The notes: a model not told the origin generated them from the letters alone. A stretch of 64,000 bases of DNA from Phoenix dactylifera (GCF_009389715.1 NW_024068212.1:62001-126000); one strand, 5' to 3'; positions 11,223 through 23,174 are shown, numbered from the stretch's first letter. Numbers and translations: made by a program.

Positions 11223-13192
11223 TTCTCTTTTCTCTGAGAGCCCATTCCTTCCTCTTCGTTTTTCCTCTTTGTGAAAGGATCGCCGGAGCCCCATCACCGC
11301 CGGAGCCGCCATCACCGTCGGGAAGCCACACGTCGACGACCGGAGGTGAGGAAGATCACTAATTTACTATTTTTATAGATTTAAAGGGGAAGGAATGAGG
11401 GTTGTTAACTGGTTTTCACTTCCCCTGTTTCGGGGAGGTTTCTTTTGTGGGATTCGGCCGGCCGACGGCTGCCGGCCGGGGTCAATCCGGCCGAAATGGG
11501 TTCGGCCGGAGGTGGGTGAACGGGGGCCGGGCTTCCAGCCCCGGTCTCCCTCTCTTTCCTCCTTTTCTTCTTCTCCTTCTTCTCTTCTTCTTCCCGTCCG
11601 GCGCCGCCTGTGAAGGTGGGATGGCCGACGGCGGCTGGCCGAGCGCCGCCGCCGAGGGCCACGGTCGGCCGCCGAGGGCCGACCAGAGCCACCAGCCCCC
11701 CCCCCCCCCGTTCTTCCTTTTCTTCTTCTTCTTCTTCTTCTTCTTCTTCTTCTTCCTTCTTTTTCTTCTTTCTTCTTCCTGGGCGTATACCTTGCTTTGA
11801 TTTCCGTTGCCTGTTTGGGTCTCAAACCAGACACAAACAGACCCTAATCTGATTGAACCATTGGATTTAGCCTGAACTTGAGTTGGGTAGTGTGGATCAG
11901 ACCGTGAACCGGTTCCACCCATTTCTTGAATTGGGTTGGGTCTGAGTTTGAGTGAATGAGTTTTGTTATGGTCTGATCAGATCTGGTCTGGGTTGGGTTG
12001 GGGGTCTGTGTTGGGCTGAGTTGGACCTAATTGGATATGTGGGCTGGGTTGGTTTGGGCCCGAAATCTGATTTGGACCTGATACCTGGTTTGGTTCAATT
12101 GGGCCTAATCTGTTTTGGGCCACAATTGACTTGGGTTTAAAGGGTTCTGATTTTAGGATCTATGTTTGATCTTAGGGGGCCCATTCTTGGATCCATGAAC
12201 TTAGGAGTTTAAGGGTTTGAAAAATTGTTTAAATTATGTTTCTTAGTTAATTAAATAATTAATATATATGTTTAACCAGGGGTTCGTGATATCTGTGGCA
12301 GGGATTTTTAAGCGATCCCAGGTAGGTGACCTATTGCTTTAAAGTAGAATTTTAACATGTATCTTGCATATGTCGATGTTATGATTTATTATTGGCATTA
12401 TGTGTTAGATTTAAAATTAAATATTTAATTTCATAAATTGTTATGTGCTTTACTGTTGGGAGTATGATTATGACTTTGATATAGAAAGTTGATTTATTAA
12501 TTTTTAAAATCCGCGTAACTATAGTCTAGGCCCCGCCAATGGGATGATACGTTGGCCCTGTCGACTTGTACTGAGGAACTAGTTCCGACACCGCGACCAC
12601 CGGTGATAGAATAGTGGCGGCACAGGGGTGCATTTTGCTCTTCGGAGCAGCTCGGTGGAGCGTGAGTTTGGCACCAGGGGGTGCGGCACAGTGGTGCGTT
12701 GGCTCAGTGGAGCGGCTCTTCGGAGAGTTGTATTAGCACTTCGGTGTAACCATGCCACTGGGTGATGTGGCCGTAGTCATGCGGTTGAGTTATTTTGAGT
12801 CTCGGATTGGGTTTACAGATTATTGTGTGGATTTTTGGATTTATGTGTTTAGCTGCTTTTATATGCATTATGACATGTTATATGACGACTTTATTGCATG
12901 ATGTCGCCTACTGAGCTGTTAGCTCACTCCTACTATTTACATTTTTTTACAGGTGATGATATGTGACTATGGGGATTACGGGGTGGAGTGATCATGATAT
13001 AGTTAGCTAGTAGATATTGACTTTTTCTTTTGACTTATGTATATATGGACATTTGATCTGAAAACTGAAATTTTATTTTTAATTAGTTATTAATAGTTGA
13101 TCTGATTTATCTGCCTTGCGTGCCTGCGGGGTCCGCCCTGCAGGTGCGCGGCGTCTGCTCGCGCCCCGCGCCCCCGGGTTCGGGGCGTGACA
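11023..13192 (+). repeat. 5' LTR of the LARD-like element
   Basis: Starts tgtgaagacccgaattgggc and ends gttcggggcgtgaca. Contains two perfect hairpins near the start (11037-11058 and 11061-11093), CT- and TTC-rich microsatellites (about 11180-11225 and 11720-11757), a C9-10 run and a central short-repeat zone at 12600-12750. Differs from the 3' LTR by about 15 substitutions and by microsatellite lengths. Confidence 0.96.
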
Positions 13193-13199
13193 GATTTAT

Positions 13200-13211
13200 T
13201 GGTATCAGAGC
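13200..13211 (+). other. Primer-binding site of the LARD-like element
   Basis: TGGTATCAGAGC, followed by ttaaggtt, begins 8 bp after the 5' LTR. It is complementary to the 3' end of initiator Met tRNA, the primer used by most plant LTR retrotransposons. Confidence 0.9.
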
Positions 13212-13293
13212 TTAAGGTTAAGGTATCCTAGGGTTTAGGTTCAGGTAAGTGTGAGTGGAGAATTATGATAGAAAAACTATCAAAGCCTTGGTT

Positions 13294-13496
13294 TATAGTC
13301 ACTTGAGATTGTAACATGAATGATATTATAACCTACGGCTTAAGACCACTAGGGACTGTAGGCTTAATGGCATTAGAGTTTGACGTTTAAGATCATTAGG
13401 GATTGTGACATAAATATATCATAGCTTAAGGTTATGATCAATTGGGACATGACAATTATATTTGGTGCTTAAGGTGTAAGATCACTGGGCATTGTG
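13294..13496 (+). repeat. Leader tandem repeat next to the PBS, 44-47-bp period
   Basis: Five diverged copies of a motif close to taagatcactagggattgt start at 13294, 13341, 13388, 13432 and 13477, a spacing of 47, 47, 44 and 45 bp. The same motif occurs in antisense beside the PBS-like site of the inverted element at 41851, 41890 and 41936. Its conservation in non-coding leaders of two related elements suggests a role in the RNA genome, such as packaging or dimerisation; that role is inference. Confidence 0.75.
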
Positions 13497-16400
13497 ATAA
13501 AATGTATGCATCGGGTTTGGTTTTCGATGAGTGTGGAAGGAAAGTATAAATTATCTTTGATCATGATAAGAGAGGTTTGACCTAAGATAAGTGTAGGAAA
13601 ATTAACAATGGCATACCGATTATACCATGTTCAGATATTATTTAAACGACTTGGAAGTTCAAACTTGATATGGGTTGTGATATAATCGTACTTTTGGTTT
13701 TGCTACTAATTATCAGAGTGTGATTTATACATACATCTTCCGTATCATTGGAGTGGGCTAAGAAAGATTTTTCGTAGTATTAGTGCAGAATGTTTTCGAG
13801 GTTAAATCTGTATGGGGATTATATTTGGATTTGACATGTTTGAATATTGTAAATCGGCATATTTCTATTAGTGGATTAAATTCTTAAGGCCATATAGTAT
13901 GCAAATTGGTGGAGTATTCTAATTATTTGAATTTGTATATTTGGATTGGGCTACTAAATTTTTCTTATAATTATTGGAGACCATTGGATGTGTTAACTTG
14001 AACTCAAGTCAAGGTTTATGACCTAACTAGAAATCTTTGTCATTGTAAAATACAAAATTGAGTAGAAATTTCGATTTTGAGATGCTTATGTGAGTTATCA
14101 TGGGTAGCATTAATCATAGACATTAAGGATTTTGGTAAAGAAGGATTTGGAAGTTGATAGAGTTAATTCCTACTCATAGTGATATTGGCTCAACAGTTCT
14201 AACCCATTGAGTTTGAGGTAAATTCTGTTGGAAGGAAAATCAATGTAGATTTTCTAATTAAATTGCAAAGAGAATACAAGAATTACCCCCTTTAAATTAA
14301 ACCTAGATATTTTGGATTCTAAAAAGGTTGTGGAGATCACATAGTGACCTTAAACTTGACTAAAGGATCGGGGGTTAGTTATGGTATGTACACTCTATAT
14401 AAATTGAGGACAAAAAGATCTAGAGGTTTTGCTCTAGTTCTACTTGGAAATTTGAAATTTGGAGTTTCTTAGTTTCAATGCAAAATGATACTTTAGTCAG
14501 AAATCATTTTGTGACTTTAGAGAATTAAATGAATTAAATCAGAGAGTGCAGCGGAAGTGTGGTGGTTTGACTTATTTTGAAACTGGTTAAGATCATTAAT
14601 ATTTGATCTAAAAGGCATTTATTTGCTTTTGTTATTGATAAATTTGAGTTAATTTATCATGATTTTGAAATGCTAAAATTAGAATGCAACCTAATTATGG
14701 TCGTAACCGAAGTGTGAATGAGCTATTCTGAGAGTTTTCTTTGGTAGAGCAATTTGTATTTCAAGTTATGATTAATTAGATTTTGACTAAATTAAGCGAA
14801 GGAATATTAATCATGAGATATTATCGTGCAATATAATTATTTTGGAAGTTTAACTTGATATCAGTCACTGTGGATATTGCTTCTAGTTGAAGTTAATTAT
14901 TTTGGTGACAAATTAAGATTCATCTATAAAAAGATGTTTAAAGCTTGGACTAGAAAATATTTATTGAAATCTGTATGTGGATCATGCATGGAACTCGTAT
15001 ATAGAAGGAAAATATACTTGGGGATGAGACTTAAGAATTTTTATTTGGCTCTACTTGAGACTTGAAACAATTAAGATTGATATTTTGATGGGAAGTCAAT
15101 TAGTAAATCTTGAGAATATTGGTGGATTAAAATGTTTTTGGGTTAGTCGAAAATAAGACTTGTTTGATTTGGAAAAAGTTCTTAATGTTTTTCCTTGTTA
15201 AAAAAAAAAAAAAAAAGATCGTTGGAAAGTATAGTTCTTTGGATTTTGATCGATATGGATATCATTGTTTTATTAGTAGATTCTCTAACTCTAGTAGATT
15301 TACAAGATCCCGAAATATTTGCAGTACTGCAAATAAAAAAAAAATATTTTACTTATTTGAGGAGTTGATCTCAATGTAAAATCATGGAGCTTATATCTTG
15401 GTGGAATTTCTTGTAAATCTTTGAACCAGATTATTAGATTCTTGTAAGTTAAATATTTATAAATCAAGGCTATGAGTTGATTGTGGATTTTGTATCACCA
15501 TATGAGAAATGCAAGTGGGATTTCATGAGAGGCCCAAATAAGTTTAGCCTAAAAGAAAAGATTCAGAATGATTAAGTAAGCTCCTGAGTAAGTTAATCTA
15601 AAATCTTTTAATTATCGAAGCTTAAAATAAATATCAACTTGTATAATGGAATTGTCAAGGGAAACTAGAATTGGCTTAGTTCAAATTTGGATCTAGAATA
15701 TGATTACTTGATTATATGATGGTACAAATACGACAACTATCTCAAGGGTTAATAATGACCTAGTGAACTCGGAAAGCAAGGATAAAATTTTGCTTGGATA
15801 TTATAAAAAAAAAAAATGTTGATGATCTGGGATCATTAAGAAATTTTGGAGAATATTGATCAGAGTTATGCAGCGAAAGTATGATGGATTGAGTCAATCT
15901 AAACTGGTCAAAAATATTGACTGAATTTTGGTAACATGTTATTATGAAAGACTATGTTGTTCAATAATGAAAGATTTTGTTGATTCTCAGGTCAATCATG
16001 ATATGATTATGTTATCTCTTGGATAGAATTTGCTATTTTTGGATATGCTAAGAGAATAATAATAATAATAATAATTTGAGCGTATCATGACTCGGGTTAG
16101 TTGATTGTTGGCCAAATATGGTCTAATTTGTTAAGTATCTACATAAACCATGCATTATTTGCTCCCATCTTATAGGTTTAAGCTAAAAGCTTCGTGGCAT
16201 ATTGAATCATGGTATCAATACTTTGTCTTCTCAGACCTGCTCTTATGATTTGATGCAAATCATCTTTGAGATAGACCGTTGCTATCTAATGATCATAAGT
16301 ACATGTTCATTTTGTGAATTACATTTCTAGCCATTTAATAATTTGACTCTAAGGTTGGCCATTATTCTTTGAGGGATCAACACACTACCATGATAAGTGT

Positions 16401-16719
16401 ATGAGATCTATTTTATTTCAAGTTCTATCCCAAACACAACTACTTTTAATCAATCCTGTTGTGAATCGATCCTGATCCGATCTCGAGTAAACATGCATCA
16501 AGATGATAATTTCAATCTGAGATTTTAGTCAGTCATTTATCTAGTGCTAATCTTACGAGTTTATATGAAATTTTTGCTAATTGATTTAAAGTTATCTATC
16601 ACACTGATTTTGATCGAGAAGAATAAGATCTTGGATTTATATTACTCAATGGGCTGAGCATCTTAAAGGCCTAGATCTCTTTAATTTCGAGGACGAAATT
16701 TCTTTTTAGTTGGTTAGAG
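13497..16719 (+). other. Non-coding interior of the LARD-like element
   Basis: About 3.2 kb of AT-rich sequence with dispersed stops in all frames, short A-runs (15200, 15808) and a TAA run (16058-16075). No retroviral-type domain is recognised on either strand. The last 35 bp carry the gypsy-type pre-LTR motif. Confidence 0.8.
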
Positions 16720-16879
16720 TGTGAAGACCCGAATTGGGCCCATCCTAGGGCCCAACGAACTGAAGTCGGCAAGGAGTGCCGACTTCAGTTGAGTCATCGT
16801 GGTCTCCCCACGATGACCACGCCGGCCGAACGGCCAGCGAATCCCCCGCAAGCCCCCCCTCTTCCCTCTTTCCCTCTCC

Positions 16880-16912
<33 letters not shown>

Positions 16913-18894
16913 CCTTTCTCTTTTCTCTGAGAGCCCATCCCTTCCTCTTCGTTTTCCCTCTTTGTGAAAGGATCGCCGGAGCCCCATCACCGCCGGAGCC
17001 GCCATCACCGTCGGGAAGCCACACGTCGACGACCGGAGGTGAGGAAGATCACTAATTTACTATTTTTATAGATTTAAAGGGGAAGGAATGAGGGTTGTTA
17101 ACTGGTTTTCACTTCCCCTGTTTCGGGGAGGTTTCTTTTGTGGGATTCGGCCGGCCGACGGCGGCCGGCCGGGGTCAATCCGGCCGAAATGGGTTCGGCC
17201 GGAGGTGGGTGAACGGGGGCCGGGCTTCCAGCCCCGGTCTCCCTCTCTTTCCTCCTTTTCTTCTTCTCCTTCTTCTCTTCTTCTTCCCGTCCGGCGCCGC
17301 CTGTGAAGGTGGGATGGCCGACGGCGGCTGGCCGAGCGCCGCCGCCGAGGGCCACAGTCGGCCGCCGAGGGCCGACCAGAGCCACCAGCCCCCCCCCCCC
17401 CCCCCCCCGTTCTTCCTTTTCTTCTTCTTCTTCTTCTTCTTCTTCTTCTTCTTCTTCCTTCTTTTTCTTCTTTCTTCTTCCTGGGCGTATACCTTGCTTT
17501 GATTTCCGTTGCCTGTTTGGGTCTCAAACCAGACACAAACAGACCCTGATCTGATTGAACCATTGGATTTAGCCTGAACTTGAGTTGGGTAGTGTGGATC
17601 AGACCGTGAACCGGTTCCACCCATTTCTTGAATTGGGTTGGGTCTGAGTTTGAGTGAATGAGTTTTGTTATGGTCTGATCAGATCTGGTCTGGGTTGGGT
17701 TGGGGGTCTGTGTTGGGCTGAGTTGGACCTAATTGGATATGTGGGCTGGGTTGGTTTGGGCCCGAAATCTGATTTGGACCTGATACCTGGTTTGGTTCAA
17801 TTGGGCCTAATCTGTTTTGGGCCACAATTGACTTGGGTTTAAAGGGTTCTGATTTTAGGATCTATGTTTGATCTTAGGGGGCCCATTCTTGGATCCATGA
17901 ACTTAGGAGTTTAAGGGTTTGAAAAATTGTTTAAATTATGTTTCTTAGTTAATTAAATAATTAATATATATGTTTAACCAGGGGTTCGTGATATCCGTGG
18001 CAGGGATTTTTAAGCGATCCCAGGTAGGTGACCTATTGCTTTAAAGTAGAATTTTAACATGTATCTTGCATATGTCGATGTTATGATTTATTATTGGCAT
18101 TATGTGTTAGATTTAAAATTAAATATTTAATTTCATAAATTGTTATGTGCTTTACTGTTGGGAGTATGATTATGACTTTGATATAGAAAGTTGATTTATT
18201 GATTTTTAAAATCCGCGTGACTATAGTCTAGGCCCCGCCAATGGGATGATACGTTGGCCCTGTCGACTTGTACTGAGGAACTAGTTCCGACACCGCGACC
18301 ACCGGTGATAGAATAGTGGCGGCACAGGGGTGCATTTTGCTCTTCGGAGCAGCTCGGTGGAGCGTGAGTTTGGCACCAGGGGGTGCGGCACAGTGGTGCG
18401 TTGGCTCAGTGGAGCGGCTCTTTGGAGAGTTGTATTGGCACTTCGGTGTAACCATGCCACTGGGTGATGTGGCCGTAGTCATGCGGTTGAGTTATTTTGA
18501 GTCTCGGATTGGGTTTACAGATTATTGTGTGGATTTTTGGATTTATGTGTTTAGCTGCTTTTATATGCATTATGACATGTTATATGACGACTTTATTGCA
18601 TGATGTCGCCTACTGAGCTGTTAGCTCACTCCTACTATTTACATTTTTTTACAGGTGATGATATGTGACTATGGGGATTACGGGGTGGAGTGATCATGAT
18701 GTAGTTAGCTAGTAGATATTGACTTTTTCTTTTGACTTATGTATATATGGACATTTGATCTGAAAACTGGAATTTTATTTTTAATTAGTTATTAATAGTT
18801 GATCTGATTTATCTGTCTTGCGTGCCTGCGGGGTCCGCCCTGTAGGTGCGCGGCGTCTGCTCGCGCCCCGCGCCCCCGGGTTCGGGGCGTGACA
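16720..18894 (+). repeat. 3' LTR of the LARD-like element
   Basis: Same ends and internal order as the 5' LTR, with a longer C run (about 17390-17408) and one more TTC unit. Followed directly by the right-hand AGTAT target duplication. Confidence 0.96.
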
Positions 18895-20694
18895 AGTATA
18901 GCATAACATTTCATTAGATGGGCGGCTTATGTAGCATGAGGAAGCTAAAGATGATTGGAGCTCATCAGGATAGAGTTATTCCCTATTCTAAAGTGTGTAC
19001 AAGACTCACAAACAAGAGCAGAAAAAATTATATAAAATAGAGAGAAAAAGAGAGGGGAGGAGGAGATGCCTCACGTTAGTGGTGGATACAAGGTGTAGAA
19101 GAAAATTTTTCTTATTCACTTTGCCTTGATTTGTCATAATACATAGGTTTATATTTAATGAAGGAGAGACTTAGAAAGAACGAAAAAAAAAGAGCTAGAC
19201 TTTGACTTATATGCTAGCATATAAAGATATACTAATAAGAGAATCTTTCTCAAACTAAAACAATATAATATCCTAGATAGGCATGAATTTGTTTCCTATA
19301 CTATTTAGAGATTATAGAATTATATATTGACTCAAATATGGAATCCAAGTCAGATTTTGTCTTTGCCATGAACACAACAATGACTCTGTAACACAAGGCA
19401 TCATCTCCAACAAGACGCTCTATAACCTTCTCCACAAAGGACATGCTGCTCAACACTTAAAAGACAATACACTCTACAATTTCATGCAAACAAGCCTTCC
19501 GAACGTCAGCTGCGTCTTTATCTTGGTAGCCAAACGAAAAAGCAAGATAGCATAACCTATGTATCTTTGACTGCAACGGCTCTACCATTATATTAGTAAG
19601 ATAATGCTATTATGTGATTAAACTTGAATGGTTCATCCCTACTGTCTAATAAAATCAATTTGCATCTAATTACTTGAGATTTCTTATTTTAAAAACTAGA
19701 ATGATGCTACCTTTTCAACTCATCTATTATATATGTCCTAATTGATCCAATAGAGTCACCAAACCCAATGTGGCTTACTCGGAACACAATGAGGACGTTT
19801 TAAGAAGGTCTAAGAGTATCTACCAAATCGAATTGTTTGCCAAACTTTTCGAAGTCATAACTTGATAATATGGCATCTAATTAAGGTACTCTTTTATTTC
19901 AAGTTAAATAACTTTTTGGACGCTACGACATGACACCTATCCTTATAAGATTTGCCAAACCTAGCAATTGGGAAAATTTAATTATTTTGATCTTGAAACA
20001 GGTATGTCAAGTAAAAATTTTCTCTTTGGAAAAGAATTTGTTTAGATGTATCCCTCAATCTGAAGATAAAGTTGATAAAGAAGATGATATCTACCAATTG
20101 TATAGTTTTAGCTTTTTCCATAGTTACTTTTATTAGCCTTATCTACTTTGAGAAAGATGTAACCTTTTATAACGATAAGGGGAATCCAGCCAAATTATAA
20201 AAGTGAACCTCACTTGTATAAATAGAGATTTTGTATCTTAGTTTTATTATTTATTAATAAAAGAAAATCTTGTGCTAAATTTTTTATTTTCTAATATTAT
20301 TTTAGGCAAAGTTAGTCGTTTCGGTTACCATACCATACCAGATGTACCATACCATACTGATATCGAATCGGTATGCAGTCTCATACCATACCAACACTTG
20401 GCATACCTCCTCATTTTGTACCACTCCACGTACTGAGACAATAATAGAATGGTACTAATACAGGGTCAAATACTGAGATGGCAAGCCTTTCTTTTAGGAG
20501 ATTCGATGTTGAGCAGGTTGAAACAATTTTTTCCTTCTCCTTGACCAGATCAAGTTAGCATCGGAGTGGACAATCTAGGCGGATTATTAAACCTAAAAAA
20601 GAATGAAAAAAGAGGTATTTAATGTGTTTTCTTGGAATTTTGGTGCTTCACTATTCTCTACTTCTAAAAGATAAATCAAATAGTTAGTTTCCAT
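18895..20694 (+). other. Downstream tail of unit A
   Basis: Non-coding sequence that matches 39120-40950 in unit D block by block (gattggagctc, gtgtgtacaagactcacaaa, agcaagatagcataacc, tcaccaaacccaatgt) and, more weakly, units C and E. No gene is present; the short frame at 19930-20136 is not conserved in the paralogous segments. Confidence 0.65.
20320..20480. repeat. Cluster of TACCATACC / GGTAC motifs
   Basis: Short direct and inverted copies of taccataccata and related ggtat/ggtac motifs, palindrome-rich. The same cluster sits at the matching position in unit D (about 40600-40740); unit C keeps only a short piece (29700-29745), and unit E lacks it. It looks like a small inserted element, perhaps a MITE or hAT end, but no clean terminal repeats were found. 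Confidence 0.45.
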
Positions 20695-21075
20695 CACTAC
20701 AAGAATTTATACCTGTAGCTACAAAAAATGTTTATTGCTAAAAATAAATCTTGACACTTAAAGTATTTGGTGATGGAAAAAAATTTATTGTCAGATTCGT
20801 AGCTAATGCTCCATCGTTAAAAGTCATCTCCGACAAAATTAGTAATTCATCACTAAATATTCAATATTTTGTGACAAAATAAATATTGCCATTAACAATA
20901 CATAATTCATGACAAAATAATTCGTCACTAAAAGTGAGTAAATGGCGTCATGTAAATATCTATTTTGTTACGAAAAGTCGAATCTAAGGATCACATACAT
21001 TATTTTTTTCTACAAAAGTAATTTTTTCATGCCAGATGTATTTTCATCATAAAATATTTTAGTGATGAAATTTTC
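20695..21075 (+). mobile_element. CACTA (En/Spm-type) transposon end fragment
   Basis: Starts with CACTACAAGAAT, the conserved terminus of plant CACTA elements, preceded by a possible 3-bp target CAT. It is followed by repeated short motifs around (T)TCGTCACTAAA and GTGACAAAAT, typical subterminal repeats of this superfamily. No transposase is present, and no inverse TTCTTGTAGTG terminus was found at the right side, where the unit A sequence resumes near 21076 (ttataagttggat). Units C and D lack the segment, so it inserted after duplication. Confidence 0.6.
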
Positions 21076-21720
21076 TTATAAGTTGGATATTTGCAATGAT
21101 TCAGACTATCATATGAACCTCCACATCTCCGCACCATATTTTGGGATTATAAAAAACAAAGAAATAATCTATGAGCTTGTACTAAAAGAGAATTTTCATG
21201 AATATTCCCTCATGATGACAATGGAAAACTTTAAGAAGATTTGATTTTGTTTCTAGTAAGATCTTCCATCAAAAACTTATCTAAGAAAATGTGATTTGGT
21301 AATTTTATCAAGACCATATATCAGTGAGATGTAATCAAAAGATACAAATTACAATTTTACCAAAAGCCATCTACATTCAAAAAAGATACACTGTGGGAAT
21401 TCATATGCTATTTGTAAGTACATATACTGTTCTTAAGTTATAAGTGGGATGCCTGCAAAGATCCAAACAATCATGATATCTTTTGCAACACGTTTTCGCG
21501 CCATATTTTTGGATTGTTAAAAACAATCATGATAACTTTCTTTAAAGAAAGAAACAATGAACTTGTACCAATGAAGAATTTTCTTGAATGCTTTGTCCTC
21601 TAAACTACAAAGGAAAACTTTAATAAGATTTGGTTCTATTTCTAGCAAGATATTCCATCAGAATTTTATCTAAGATTATGATTCCGATACAACCTTAAAC
21701 TATGCAAATCTAATTAGTTT
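21076..21720 (+). repeat. Diverged tandem repeats of about 360 bp in unit A
   Basis: Two copies start at 'ttataagttggatatttgc' (21076) and 'ttataagtgggatgcctgc' (21437). Each contains a ccatatttt..ggattataaaaaac block, a gaattttc.tgaat block and a cta.caagat.ttccatca block. Unit C has three copies of the same repeat at 32480-33500. Confidence 0.7.
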
Positions 21721-23073
21721 TTGTGAAATCTCAATATTATAATATGGAGCACAAAATTTCTCAAAAAAAAGTGGAGGACAAAATATAAGAAAATTATGAT
21801 TAGGTTTTGAGAAATCTCAATATCATAATATAAGAAAATTTCTCAAGACAAGGTAGAGGACAAAATATAACAAAATCATGAAGTAATAAGATATCCTAAA
21901 GCTAGGGCCGTGGCATTCCTTGTTTTTGCACACATACTTTCAAGCAAAATTTATCTTGCTTAACAGGAAATATTTCCTTTTTTGTGTCCCAATTTTTTAG
22001 CTTCATCAGTTAAAGAGTTTGTTTTTTTAAAAAAATGGTATAAAAGGTCCCCAGTGAGCAGTGATTAAATGTTTCAGTTGGGATATATGATCTCCTATGT
22101 TAATTATATTCCCCATACTGAGCATTAAATCCCCGTGAGTTCAAAATGAAAAACTTATTACTTAATCACACAACTCATTCGATCTATTAGGACTTTCAAA
22201 AAGCTACTACTGTACCTAATTAAGAAAAATGTATGCCTTTTGACATAACCTTCACTAAAATTTGGGTACATCCATATTTGATACTTTTTGCCTGCAACAT
22301 TTTTCGGAACAAAAATTTGTGTGACAGCTGAACATCAATTTCTTCTATGCTTCAGTTGTAGGAAAGCCCCTATTTCCACTTTCTTCCTATCTTATCCATC
22401 ATCAACCATATCTCATAGATGAGGTTAAAATAGAATTGAGTTGGTATGTATATGAATATTTTAATTACAAGATGATGTCAACTCATAGATGACATGTTAT
22501 GAAAGACCAGCGCATCAACATAGCTATCTAACCAGTGCATAGTGTTCTATTTCAACAACATCTGATAACCCAACAAGAAATTCATCTATATAGACTAGTC
22601 AAATTTAACATGAGAAAAAATTAACGTACTAAAAAAGAAAAAAAGGAGGATGCGCCCCGGACAAAATTTTACCTCGCAACGTCTCTTTTTAGTGACACCA
22701 CTTTTTGATGCAACATTAAACGCGTCCATGAGTGAGGTTTTAGTTTTGCGAGCCTCGCTGACTTTTTTTTGTTGTCGTTAGCTTAATTCAATGCAGCGAG
22801 GATTAAAGTGTATAACGAATTCTGTCTGGTGTTACACAAAAGGACAGATGCTCTAAATGCATACCTCAAAATAATTTGAAAGCTAACCGGCCATAAAAAA
22901 AAAAAAACACTTTTTTGTTGGAGCCAGCTAATTCCATCATAATCTCTGGTTTATAAATTTGAATGATTTTCGCCCATCAGTGCATTAGGTTGCTGGGATA
23001 CTTACCCCAGGGTACCTAAACTTTTCTTCTCCTCGTGTCCTTTCTGCTTCACCTTCCTAAGCATGCTGCGAGG

Positions 23074-23096
23074 ATTGGCCAGTGAAGGCATTATAT
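23074..23096 (+). promoter_or_regulatory. CCAAT (ATTGG) box and TATA box of NF-YB gene 2
   Basis: gaggattggccagtg carries ATTGG (CCAAT on the other strand) at 23074-23078, and ttatataggag forms the TATA box at 23091-23096, about 80 bp before the ATG. NF-Y binds CCAAT, so this gene could be a target of the complex its product joins. Gene 3 has the same arrangement (34818-34840); gene 1 lacks the ATTGG. Confidence 0.6.
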
Positions 23097-23174
23097 AGGA
23101 GCCTCACCCTCACGAAGTTCACCACCCGTTCAGTGAGCGAGAAAGAGAGAGAAGAGAAAGAAAGGGAGAGAGCA

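Larger units (their letters stand above)
11023..18894 (+). mobile_element. Non-coding Ty3/gypsy-type LTR element (LARD-like), 7.87 kb
   Basis: Complete element with LTRs at 11023-13192 and 16720-18894, TG...CA ends, a 5-bp AGTAT target duplication, and a primer-binding site TGGTATCAGAGC (initiator Met tRNA type) at 13200-13211. The 3.53-kb interior has no frame longer than about 70 codons and no gag, protease, reverse transcriptase or integrase motif. The pre-LTR motif cgaggacgaaatttcttttt near 16687-16706 is typical of Ty3/gypsy elements, but the expected purine tract reads ttagttggttagag, which is weak. Long LTRs plus a long non-coding interior fit the LARD class (large retrotransposon derivative), which moves with proteins from a related autonomous element. 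About 15 substitutions separate the LTRs by hand count (all but one transitions), so the insertion is young. It could also be a decayed autonomous element, but intact LTRs beside a wholly non-coding interior favour LARD. Confidence 0.93.
7520..22425 (+). repeat. Segmental duplication unit A (gene 1, interrupted by an LTR element)
   Basis: Sequence blocks recur in the same order in units A to D: the GTGAGTTGGTATG block (about 7530, 22437, 34090), the 'catgagtgaggttttagtt' block (7933, 22728, 34333), a short TATA promoter, a tiny first exon, an intron of 1.1 kb, the NF-YB second exon, a conserved 3' flank, then a long non-coding tail with shared blocks such as 'acatagcagtat' and 'cctccacatctcc'. 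Unit A without its 7.9-kb LTR element would be about 7 kb. Boundaries are by eye, within about 50-100 bp. Confidence 0.75.

Noticed and set aside
11002..11922. Arg/Glu-, Ser- and Lys-rich frames in the LTRs (also 16714-17624)
   Set aside because: Produced by CT and TTC microsatellites and GC-rich LTR sequence; they have no known domain and occur identically in both LTRs.
13294..13496. Regularly spaced repeats considered as a CRISPR array
   Set aside because: Plant nuclear context, diverged repeats and a position next to a retrotransposon PBS; no CRISPR features.
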